Assembly (NCBI GenBank): GCA_025937035.1
Contig: JAICSG010000141.1
Location: 1-8,337 of the forward strand
From: Thermoanaerobaculia bacterium
Lineage (GTDB): Bacteria; Acidobacteriota; Thermoanaerobaculia; Multivoradales; UBA5704
Direction: 5' to 3'
Length of the DNA stretch: 8,337 bases
The position numbers and the translations under genes are program-made. The stretch's first letter is position 1, and each line of letters opens with the position of its first letter. Below the pieces are notes generated by a model that had not been told where the DNA came from, did no database searches, and saw nothing but the letters and a program-made list of their open reading frames with translations. Of the stretch, positions 1-5,953 are shown piece by piece.

Positions 1-1
1 C

Positions 2-592
2 GGCCATCAGGCAGAGGCGCTCCTGGTCGTACTTCGACAGCGCGTAGACGGAGGAGAGATTGGGTGTCTTGGTCTCCGGCGTGGGCAGGGGGACCAGCTC
101 GCGCCCGTGGAGGTCCCGCACCTCCCAGTCGTGGGCCCGGAGCTGGTCGCGGTCACGCTCCACGCCGTTCACCAGGTTGCCCTCGGCGTCGCGGAACAGC
201 CCCTCGCCGTAGAGGCTCATGCTGGAAGCTACGATCAGCCGCTCGACCGGCTTCTCGATCAGGGCCTCCAGGAGCACCGCCGTGCCCAGGTTGTTGACGC
301 TGGTATAGCGCTCGATCTCGTACATGCTCTGGCCGACGCCGACCCGCGCCGCCAGGTGGAACACCGCGTCGATCCCGTGAAGGGCCTTCCGTACGGCCTC
401 CGGGTCCCGGACGTCCCCTTCCACCAGCTCCACCTCGGGGGAGAGATAGCCGGGCCGCGAGGCCCCCGGTCCGTGGACCTGCTCCGAGAGGTTGTCCAGG
501 GCCCGGACCTGATAGCCGTGCACCAGCAGCTCGTCCGCGAGGTGCGAGCCGATAAAGCCGGCGCCTCCGGTGACCAAGATCCGTCCGCTCAT
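2..592 (-). CDS. NAD-dependent sugar-nucleotide epimerase/dehydratase (extended SDR), C-terminus cut by window edge
   Basis: N-terminal 197 residues of an extended short-chain dehydrogenase that interconverts nucleotide sugars in the cytoplasm using bound NAD. The Rossmann motif GGAGFIGSH is at residues 9-17, the DNL acidic stretch that binds the adenine ribose is near 33-35, and HLAA is at 79-82. The catalytic Ser lies in SSMSLYGEG (123-131), and the catalytic pair YxxxK is Y183/K187 in YALSKYDQE. The ATG start fits because a GGAGG Shine-Dalgarno (599-603) lies 6 nt upstream and the Rossmann strand begins at once. The family is usually about 310-370 residues, so roughly the last 40% is missing. 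The ASSMSLYGEG wording recalls proteins annotated as dTDP-L-rhamnose 4-epimerase, but UDP-glucose or other 4-epimerases are not excluded without the substrate half. It is separated from polX by about 490 bp, so it probably has its own promoter. Confidence 0.9.
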   Translation of the reverse strand, partial: MSGRILVTGGAGFIGSHLADELLVHGYQVRALDNLSEQVHGPGASRPGYLSPEVELVEGDVRDPEAVRKALHGIDAVFHLAARVGVGQSMYEIERYTSVNNLGTAVLLEALIEKPVERLIVASSMSLYGEGLFRDAEGNLVNGVERDRDQLRAHDWEVRDLHGRELVPLPTPETKTPNLSSVYALSKYDQERLCLMA

Positions 593-1081
593 TCCAGTCC
601 TCCGATGCGATTCAAGTTGAGCTCCTCTCTTGGGTAGCCAGGCGATGAAACCGGCGGCGCACGAGGTCCGGCCGGTCGAGCGTCGTGCGAGGGAGAGGGG
701 GGATGGGAGGCCGGGCCGCGTCGCGGGACCGGAGCGGCTCGGGGAGGAGGGTGCGGCGCCTCGGCCGGTCCTCCGGATATCGATACGGTCTGTCGTCTTT
801 CGTCGGCGTCACGTGTTCCCTACCGCCCGCTCCCGGCTGATACTGCCGCCGGCGTTTTCGATCCGCAGTACGCCTTGCCAAGTCGGGCCGGAGGGCTGAC
901 GAGTCGGTGACGTACCAGCGGGCTGCCCTTTCAGGTAAGTACCCTAGCAATTGACATGCCAAGAAGAAAAAATGGTCGGAAATGGCGCTTTTTCCAGGCT
1001 TTCGGGTGCTCGAAGGACGGGAAGATGCGCTGGTATCTCGTGCCGCGAGGTGACGGTAGAAAAGGTAAGTTGATGTAGAAC
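593..1081. other. Intergenic stretch of about 490 bp without a convincing gene
   Basis: This lies between the polX stop and the epimerase start and should hold the epimerase promoter. I found no minus-strand -35/-10 pair of good quality. The part at 605-900 is very GC-rich, with a polypurine run on the plus strand near 685-760. The part at about 930-1080 is clearly richer in A+T, with an A-run at 966-972 and a T-run at 989-993. It holds a 40-codon plus-strand ORF (956-1078) with a very basic product, no good Shine-Dalgarno and codon use unlike the flanking genes. The motif pair GGTGACG then AGGTAAGT occurs twice in the same order (906-912/933-940 and 1049-1055/1063-1070). Frames that stay open across the GC-rich part translate to Arg/Pro-rich text and look like compositional shadows. 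I saw no RNA gene or IS remnant. Confidence 0.6.
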
Positions 1082-1087
1082 CTACAT
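1073..1087. repeat. Perfect 6-bp inverted repeat spanning the polX stop codon
   Basis: ATGTAG (1073-1078), 3-nt loop AAC, CTACAT (1082-1087). The right arm contains the last codon and TAG stop of polX read on the minus strand. The stem is short and no T-run follows directly on either strand (minus-strand TTTT comes about 11 nt after the stem), so a rho-independent terminator is doubtful. Confidence 0.5.
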
Positions 1088-2827
1088 GCGGGACCGTTGG
1101 ATCGCGATCCAGAAATCCTCGAACCCCCGCGTATTGAGCACATCCTCCGGTCCCAACCCCGCCCGCCGGGCCTGGTCGACCCCGTAGCGCATGAGGCCCA
1201 GCTCGCGGGTGCGGTGGGAGTCGGTGTCGATCACGATCTTGCAGCCCAGCTCCTTGGCCAGCATGAGATGGGTGTCCTTGAGATCGAGACGGTTGGGGCT
1301 GCAGTTGAGCTCCAGGGCCACCCCGAGCTCGGCGGCCCGGCGGAGAATCACCTCCAGATCGAGCTCGGCCGGCTTGCGGCGGTTGATCAGCCGCGCCGTG
1401 GGGTGGCAGAAGATGTTGACTTGCCGGTGCTCCAGGGCCTTCAGCACCCGGTCGGTCTGCTGGACCAGCGGCAGGTCGAGCCGGGAGTGGAGGGAGATCA
1501 GCACCAGGTCGAGCCCGGCCAGCATCTCGTCCTCCAGATCCAGCGAGCCGTCGCCCAGGATGTCCACCTCCATCGAGCGCAGGACGCGGATCTCGGGGTG
1601 GCGGGCCCGCACCTCGTCGATCTCCTTCCACTGCTCGCGCAGGCGATAGGCGTCGAGGCCGCCGGTCATCGCCAGCGACTTGCTGTGGTCGGAGATCACC
1701 ATGTACTCGTAGCCGCGGGCGGCGCAGGCCTCGACCATCTCCTCGATCGAATTGCGGCCGTCCGACCAGGTGGAGTGCATGTGGAGGTCCCCCCGCAGAT
1801 CCTCCACCCGGATCAGATCGGGGATCCGGCCGGCCGCCGCCAGCTCGATCTCCCCATGGTCCTCCCGCAGCTCCGGGGGGATCCAGGCGAGCCCCACGGC
1901 GGCGTAGACCTCCGCCTCCTCGCCGCCGCCGATGCATTCCCCCTCGGTCTCGGAGCCCTCCTCGTGGACCTGGAAGACACCGTATTCGGAGATCCGCAGG
2001 CCCCGCTCGACGGCCCGCCGGCGGAGCTTGACGTTGTGCTCCTTGGAGCCGGTGAAGTAGACCAGGGCGGCGCCATAGCACTCCGCCGGCACCACCCGCA
2101 GGTCGACCTGGAGCCCCGAGCCCAGGACGACCGTGCTGCGGGTGTCTCCCGCCATCAAGATCTTGTCCACTTGGGCGTAGCCGCGGAAGCGCTCCATCAC
2201 GGGAATGGGCTGGGAGGCGATGGCCAGGAGGTCGATGTCGCCGATGGTCTCCTTGCGCCGGCGGTAGCTGCCGGCCACCTCCAGGCGCTCGATCTCGGGG
2301 GTCTCGCGCAGGTAGGCGAGCAGGGGCTCGACGGAGCGCTCGGCCTCGTTCAAGAGGAAGCGGCTCCCCTGCTGGCGGTAGTCGGCGATGCCGGCGAGGA
2401 TCTTCTCCTGGCTCTTGGCGCCGAAACCGGGGAGGGCGGCGATGCGCCCCTCCCTGGCGGCGGCCTCCAGCTCGTCGACCGAGCCGATCTTGAGCTCGTC
2501 GAAAACCTTCCGGGCTTTCTTGGGGCCCAGCCCGGGGAGGCGCATCAGCTCGATCAGCGACCGCGGCACCTCGGCCAGCAGCTCGTCGCGGAAGCCGAGC
2601 GTGCCGGTCTCGACCATCTCCTTGATGTGGTTGGCCATCTCCTTGCCGATCCCCGGCAGGTCGGTGAGCGCCCGCCCCTCCTCGACCCACCGCCGCAGGG
2701 GGACGGTCACCGTCTCCACCGTGCGCACGGCGTTGCGATAGGCGCGGATGCGGAAGGGGTTGGAGCTCTGGATCTCGAGGATGTCGGCGACCTCCTCGAG
2801 GGTGCGGGCGATTTCGGGGTTGTCCAA
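1082..2827 (-). CDS. polX: DNA polymerase/3'-5' exonuclease PolX (family X polymerase with PHP domain)
   Basis: This 581-residue protein, of normal length for bacterial PolX, is a cytoplasmic gap-filling polymerase linked to base-excision and other short-patch repair. It has an N-terminal 8-kDa-like region (2-50), helix-hairpin-helix segments (LPGIGKEMA at 57-65, LPGLGPKKA at 97-105, LPGFGAKSQ at 132-140), and a polymerase palm with GSYRRRKETIGDIDLL. D197, D199 and D242 (QVDLRVV) are the likely metal-binding triad. The C-terminal PHP domain has a complete metal-ligand set by eye: H349, H351, D356, H381, E420, H447, H475, D536 and H538, so the Mn-dependent 3'-5' exonuclease should be active. 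The start is TTG: the family's N-terminus (M-D-N-x-E-I-A) begins exactly there. No Shine-Dalgarno is visible, and the vapC stop is only 3 nt upstream, so translation is probably coupled to vapC. Confidence 0.96.
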   Translation of the reverse strand: MDNPEIARTLEEVADILEIQSSNPFRIRAYRNAVRTVETVTVPLRRWVEEGRALTDLPGIGKEMANHIKEMVETGTLGFRDELLAEVPRSLIELMRLPGLGPKKARKVFDELKIGSVDELEAAAREGRIAALPGFGAKSQEKILAGIADYRQQGSRFLLNEAERSVEPLLAYLRETPEIERLEVAGSYRRRKETIGDIDLLAIASQPIPVMERFRGYAQVDKILMAGDTRSTVVLGSGLQVDLRVVPAECYGAALVYFTGSKEHNVKLRRRAVERGLRISEYGVFQVHEEGSETEGECIGGGEEAEVYAAVGLAWIPPELREDHGEIELAAAGRIPDLIRVEDLRGDLHMHSTWSDGRNSIEEMVEACAARGYEYMVISDHSKSLAMTGGLDAYRLREQWKEIDEVRARHPEIRVLRSMEVDILGDGSLDLEDEMLAGLDLVLISLHSRLDLPLVQQTDRVLKALEHRQVNIFCHPTARLINRRKPAELDLEVILRRAAELGVALELNCSPNRLDLKDTHLMLAKELGCKIVIDTDSHRTRELGLMRYGVDQARRAGLGPEDVLNTRGFEDFWIAIQRSRM

Positions 2828-2830
2828 GGC

Positions 2831-3229
2831 TCAGGTAAGAAGAGAAAAGCCGGGATACTTGGCCAGGGTCCGATCGAAGGTCAGGGTTTCCGTACAGCCA
2901 GCCTTCTGATTATGCCAACCGATGAGGTAATCCGGGAAGCCCGCGGCGCCGGCTCGAAAATCCTGGAGAGCCTTCTCGACCAAATCACGGTCCTGAATCT
3001 CCAGGATCGTGATGTCGAGCAGGGTTTCCAGGGCGGAAGAGATCTTCTCCCGGCTCATCTGAGACCGGGACCGCAGGACCCAGGCCAGCTCGCAGAGGGT
3101 GATGCTGCTGATGTGGAGCCGGTCGTTCTGGTCCTCGACCTCCGCCATGAGCGTTTCGACAATCCGGAATTGTGCTGAATCGTCCGCGGTGAGGAATCGG
3201 ACCAGAATATTGGTATCGATCCCTCTCAA
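2831..3229 (-). CDS. vapC: VapC-like PIN-domain ribonuclease toxin
   Basis: This 132-residue PIN-domain protein is the probable toxin of a type II toxin-antitoxin pair. VapC toxins are Mg-dependent endoribonucleases, many of which cut tRNA or rRNA. The acidic catalytic residues are all present: D5 in IDTNIL, E47 in LCELAWVL, D100 in FPDYLIG and D119 in TFDRTL. The spacing and length match the family. The start is TTG, sharing bases with the antitoxin stop (TTGA, 3226-3229). It is supported by the conserved N-terminal beta strand and a moderate GAAGGG Shine-Dalgarno 6 nt upstream. It ends 3 nt before polX. The RNA target cannot be read from the sequence. The name follows PIN fold plus partner and is a family-level call. 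Confidence 0.92.
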   Translation of the reverse strand: MRGIDTNILVRFLTADDSAQFRIVETLMAEVEDQNDRLHISSITLCELAWVLRSRSQMSREKISSALETLLDITILEIQDRDLVEKALQDFRAGAAGFPDYLIGWHNQKAGCTETLTFDRTLAKYPGFSLLT

Positions 3230-3507
3230 GGCAGGCCCTTCTTGATTCGCTCGTCGTCCTCGGCCAGATGGCGCCCGATGGCCTCGTCCATTTCCTCAAT
3301 GGTGGCCGGGACCATACCCGGCTGGTGGAGCATCCCCAAAGCGCTCCGGAAAGAGCGGGAGACTGGACGCACCTCGACCCTGCCCTTTGGCTCCAGGACG
3401 AATTCGACCCGGTCGCCGGCCTGAAGGTGCAGATGATTTCTCACCTCCTCGGGGAGGCTCTCCAGCCATTCCTGGGTCACAGTATGAGTAGGCATGTCTT
3501 TTATCAT
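3226..3507 (-). CDS. vapB: AbrB/SpoVT-fold antitoxin, partner of the PIN toxin
   Basis: This 93-residue protein (89 if the second Met is used) lies directly upstream of and overlaps vapC, the normal antitoxin-first order. The N-terminal region THTVTQEWLESLPEEVR then LQAGDRVEFVLEPKGRVEVRP (residues 7-48) matches the swapped-hairpin AbrB/MazE DNA-binding fold, with the hallmark GDRVEF at 31-36. Residues 55-93, including MVPATIEEMDEAI, form the acidic C-terminal tail that in such antitoxins covers the toxin. By family precedent it binds its own promoter alone or with VapC. The usual SKGQVTIP signature is replaced by TQEWLESLP, so the first strand is divergent. The start is uncertain: ATG at 3507 or ATG at 3495, neither with a good Shine-Dalgarno. 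If the promoter placed at 3516-3542 is right, 3495 leaves a short leader and 3507 would be nearly leaderless. Confidence 0.85.
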   Translation of the reverse strand: MIKDMPTHTVTQEWLESLPEEVRNHLHLQAGDRVEFVLEPKGRVEVRPVSRSFRSALGMLHQPGMVPATIEEMDEAIGRHLAEDDERIKKGLP

Positions 3508-3515
3508 CGATCGGG

Positions 3516-3542
3516 ATCATACCACCCCGAAAAGCGTGTCGA
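3516..3542 (-). promoter_or_regulatory. Candidate sigma70-type promoter for vapBC-polX
   Basis: On the minus strand TCGACA (3542-3537, 5 of 6 to TTGACA) is followed after 15 nt by TATGAT (3521-3516, 5 of 6 to TATAAT). The spacer is shorter than the usual 16-18 nt, so the call is tentative. The -35 overlaps the 3' arm of the hairpin at 3538-3574. ATCAT occurs twice on the plus strand (3503-3507 and 3516-3520), 13 bp apart, which could be part of an operator for the antitoxin, but this is weak. Confidence 0.4.
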
Positions 3543-3574
3543 GCGGGGACATGCGATCCACATCCCCGCTCGAC
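3538..3574 (-). terminator. Strong hairpin just after the SDR stop, probable terminator of the SRPBCC-ADH-SDR operon
   Basis: A perfect 12-bp GC-rich inverted repeat, GTCGAGCGGGGA (3538-3549) and TCCCCGCTCGAC (3563-3574), has a 13-nt loop. It starts 3 nt after the SDR stop on the minus strand. The sequence past the stem there is ACACGCTTTTCG, so the T-tract is short and displaced by 5 nt. It is not an ideal rho-independent terminator, but position and stem strength favour transcription termination or 3'-end protection. No plus-strand gene ends here. Confidence 0.55.
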
Positions 3575-3577
3575 CTA

Positions 3578-4690
3578 TTATGCTCCCTGTGCTCCCCGCC
3601 CATTCCCCCCATACCCCACCGCCGCCCCGCGCAGCTCGTTGTTCTCCACCGCCGCCTCGTCGGAGAGGCGGGTGAGGAGCGAGGGGACCCAGCGGGAGGT
3701 GCTCTGCCAGCCGGGGCGGGCCTCCTCGCCGTCGCCGTTTTCACTGGGCTCCGGGAGCAGGCGGGCGGTCAGCTCCAGGAGCCTGGCGACGACGTTGGGG
3801 GCCACCGTGTTGGCGATGGCGGCGGCCTTGGCCTGCGGCGTCAGGATGAGCGTGGGCTCCCCGTAGCGGCAGGCCTCCAGGATGCGGCGGGCGGCGCGCC
3901 GCCCGGCCATCGAGGTCAGGGGGAGGGAGTCGCCCAACGCGAACCAGGCGAATTCCTCTTCCCGCTTTCCCTTGAAGCGGGCGTTGACGTGCGAGCCCGT
4001 GCGCATCAGACCCGGGCAGACCGTGGTGACGTAGATCCCCTCCCTGGCCAGCTCGCTGCGCAGGCCGTCCGAGAGGCCGACCAGGGCGAACTTGCTGGCG
4101 CTGTAGGGGACCAGGTGGGGGATGGCGATGCGGCCGCCGATCGAGGAGATGTTGACGATCCGCGCCGTCTCCCGCTGGCGCAGGTGGGGGAGGGCCGCCA
4201 GGGTGGCGTAGAGCGGCCCCCAGAAGTGGACCCGCAACGCCTCCTCGAAGTCCTCGATCTTCATGTGCTTCAGGGGGCCGACCTGGATCACGCCGGCGTT
4301 GTTGATCAGGATGTCGAGACGGCCGAAGCGCTCGGCCGCGGCATTGATCGCCCAGCGGACCTCGTCCTCGTTCCCCACGTCGCAGGGGAGGGCGAGCACC
4401 CGCTGGCCGCCGGCCGCCGCCAGCTCCCGGCGGGCGAGGTCGAGCTCGGCCGCGTCACGGGCGAGGATGGCCAGGCGCGCCCCCTCGGCCGCCAGCTCGC
4501 GGGCCATCAGGAGGCCTAAGCCGCGCGAGCCGCCGGTGATCACCGCCACCCGGTCCCGGAGCTGGATGGGCGGACGGCGCCGGAGCGCCCTCGCCAGTAT
4601 CAGGGAGATACCGGCCAGGGCGGCTCCGGTTGCGAGGACGGCGGCGGGAGCGGCCAGCTTACGCGGGTTGCTGCTCGCCGGGGTGCTCAT
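3578..4690 (-). CDS. Membrane-anchored short-chain dehydrogenase/reductase
   Basis: This 370-residue classical SDR is an NAD(P)-dependent oxidoreductase with an unknown carbonyl or alcohol substrate. Residues 12-35 form one hydrophobic segment followed by RALRRRPP, a likely N-terminal anchor with the enzyme on the cytoplasmic side. The cofactor motif TGGSRGLG is at 52-59, the acidic CDV at 103-105, NNAG at 130-133, the catalytic Ser in NISS (180-183), and Y196/K200 in YSASK. PGLMRTG (226-232) closes the cofactor site. The basic residue in GGSR leans towards NADP, as an inference. The C-terminal part after about 310 is not core SDR, and the last 25 residues are Gly/Asn-rich. The ATG follows the ADH stop TGA with no gap, and its GGGAG Shine-Dalgarno (4697-4701) lies inside the ADH gene, so the two are translationally coupled. 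Confidence 0.93.
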   Translation of the reverse strand: MSTPASSNPRKLAAPAAVLATGAALAGISLILARALRRRPPIQLRDRVAVITGGSRGLGLLMARELAAEGARLAILARDAAELDLARRELAAAGGQRVLALPCDVGNEDEVRWAINAAAERFGRLDILINNAGVIQVGPLKHMKIEDFEEALRVHFWGPLYATLAALPHLRQRETARIVNISSIGGRIAIPHLVPYSASKFALVGLSDGLRSELAREGIYVTTVCPGLMRTGSHVNARFKGKREEEFAWFALGDSLPLTSMAGRRAARRILEACRYGEPTLILTPQAKAAAIANTVAPNVVARLLELTARLLPEPSENGDGEEARPGWQSTSRWVPSLLTRLSDEAAVENNELRGAAVGYGGNGRGAQGA

Positions 4691-5911
4691 TCAGTGCTCC
4701 CAGCCGTTGCCCCCGTGGGCATGGAAGTGGCCGTGGTCGCCCGGCTTGAGGACGACCTTGATGCAGCTGTCCTGCTTGTCCCGGAAGGTCTGGTAGGCCC
4801 CGGGGGCGTCCTCCAGGCTGAGCCGGTGGGTGATCACCCGCGAGAGGTCGATCTCGCCTTTCTCGACCCGCTCCAGCAGAGGCTTCATGTAGCGCTGCAT
4901 GTGGGTCTGGCCCATCTTGAAGGTGAGCCCCTTGTTCATGGCGGCGCCCATCGGGACCTTGTCCACGAACCCGCCGTAGACGCCGGCCAGCGACACGGTG
5001 CCCCCCTTGCGGCAGGCCAGGATGGCCTCGCGCAGCACGTGGGCGCGGTCGAAGGTCAGCTTCACGTCCTGCTTGACCTTGTCGATCTTGGCGTCGATCG
5101 TGGTGCCGTGCGCCTCCATGCCCACGGCGTCGAGGCAGGCGTCCGGCCCGAAGCCGCCGGTCATGTCGTTGAGGACGTCGAGGACGCTGTCCACTTCCTC
5201 GTAATCGATCGTCTCGGCCCGCCCCCAGGTCTGGGCCAGCAGCAGCCGCTCGGGGAAGCGGTCGATGGCGATCACCCGGCCGGCGCCCAGCATCCAGGCG
5301 CTCTGGATGGCGAACTGCCCCACCGGGCCGCACCCCCAGATGGCCACCGTGTCGCCCGGCTCGATCTGGCAGTTCTCCGCCGCCATGTAGCCGGTGGGGA
5401 AGATGTCCGAGAGGAAGAGCACCTTCTCGTCCTCCAGCCCGTCGGGCACCTTGAGGGGGCCGACATCCGCGAAGGGGACCCGCGCGTACTCGGCCTGGCC
5501 GCCCGCGTAGCCGCCCAGCATGTGGGAGTAGCCGAAGATGCCGCAGGGGCTGTGCCCCATCAGCTTCTCGGCGATCCACGAGTTGGGGTTGGTGTTGTCG
5601 CAGAGCGAGAACAGCCCCTTCTTGCAGAAGAAGCAGCTCCCGCAGGAGATGGTGAAGGGCACCACCACCCGGTCGCCGACCTTGAGGTTCTTGACCTCGC
5701 GGCCGAGCTCGACCACCTCGCCCATGAACTCGTGGCCGAGGATGTCCCCCTTCTTCATCGTCGGGATATAGCCGTCGTACAGGTGGAGGTCCGAGCCGCA
5801 GATCGCCGTCGAGGTGATCTTCACGATGGCGTCCCGGGGGTTGAGGATCTCAGGGTCGGGCACGGTCTCGACCCGCATGTCCGTCTTTCCGTTCCAGCAA
5901 ACCGCTCTCAT
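4691..5911 (-). CDS. Zinc-dependent alcohol dehydrogenase, formaldehyde-dehydrogenase-like (MDR family)
   Basis: This 406-residue medium-chain dehydrogenase is a cytoplasmic enzyme oxidising an alcohol or aldehyde with NAD(P). The catalytic-zinc ligands expected for this branch are visible: C38 (ICGSD), H60-E61 (GHEFMGEV) and D169 (SDIFPTGY). Four cysteines for structural zinc are C90, C93, C96 and C104. The nucleotide-binding motif GCGPVG is at 193-198, with D217 (AIDR) at the end of the second strand. Length and the long insertion at about 106-140 resemble glutathione-independent formaldehyde dehydrogenases and related enzymes, but the substrate is not provable here. The C-terminus ends in [16 protein letters not shown], unusually rich in His. 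A GGGAG Shine-Dalgarno (5921-5925) lies 9 nt before the ATG. It sits 42 nt after the SRPBCC gene and directly abuts the SDR gene. Confidence 0.94.
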   Translation of the reverse strand: MRAVCWNGKTDMRVETVPDPEILNPRDAIVKITSTAICGSDLHLYDGYIPTMKKGDILGHEFMGEVVELGREVKNLKVGDRVVVPFTISCGSCFFCKKGLFSLCDNTNPNSWIAEKLMGHSPCGIFGYSHMLGGYAGGQAEYARVPFADVGPLKVPDGLEDEKVLFLSDIFPTGYMAAENCQIEPGDTVAIWGCGPVGQFAIQSAWMLGAGRVIAIDRFPERLLLAQTWGRAETIDYEEVDSVLDVLNDMTGGFGPDACLDAVGMEAHGTTIDAKIDKVKQDVKLTFDRAHVLREAILACRKGGTVSLAGVYGGFVDKVPMGAAMNKGLTFKMGQTHMQRYMKPLLERVEKGEIDLSRVITHRLSLEDAPGAYQTFRDKQDSCIKVVLKPGDHGHFHAHGGNGWEH

Positions 5912-5926
5912 GTTGTATGTCTCCCG

Positions 5927-5939
5927 GCCTCTTCGAGGC
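5927..5939. repeat. Small hairpin in the SRPBCC-ADH gap
   Basis: GCCTC (5927-5931), loop TTC, GAGGC (5935-5939), in the 42-nt intercistronic gap and just upstream of the ADH Shine-Dalgarno. The stem is only 5 bp. It could tune translation or mRNA stability, but may be chance. Confidence 0.3.
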
Positions 5940-5953
5940 GCTGTTGTCGGTTG

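Noticed and set aside
865..881. Minus-strand TGGCA...TGC resembling a sigma54 -24/-12 site, or TTGGCA as a -35 for the epimerase
   Set aside because: The GG-to-GC gap is 11 nt instead of 10, and the -10 position for the sigma70 reading is AAAACG, so neither promoter type is supported.
951..956. Perfect TTGACA on the plus strand
   Set aside because: No -10-like hexamer lies 16-18 nt downstream (the 17-nt position reads GGTCGG), and only the doubtful small ORF follows.
913..1035. 8-bp inverted repeat TACCAGCG / CGCTGGTA
   Set aside because: One such 8-bp pair is expected by chance in a stretch of this length, and there is no mirrored flanking sequence or transposase.
931..1143. 70-codon minus-strand frame downstream of polX
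   Set aside because: It begins inside polX, has no ribosome site and encodes no recognisable domain. The open length is within chance for this AT-richer patch.
612..2690. 692-codon minus-strand frame overlapping polX in another frame
   Set aside because: The product is Arg/Gly/Pro/Ala-rich low complexity, and polX in the other frame has all catalytic residues.
1097..3178. 693-codon open frame on the plus strand
   Set aside because: It is antisense to polX and vapC, whose motifs are complete. The translation is Leu/Asp/Gly/Val repeat-like text with no fold signature, the usual shadow of high-GC codon bias.
3494..4519. 341-codon plus-strand frame opposite the SDR gene
   Set aside because: Antisense shadow of a complete SDR gene, and its first part runs through the intergenic hairpin.
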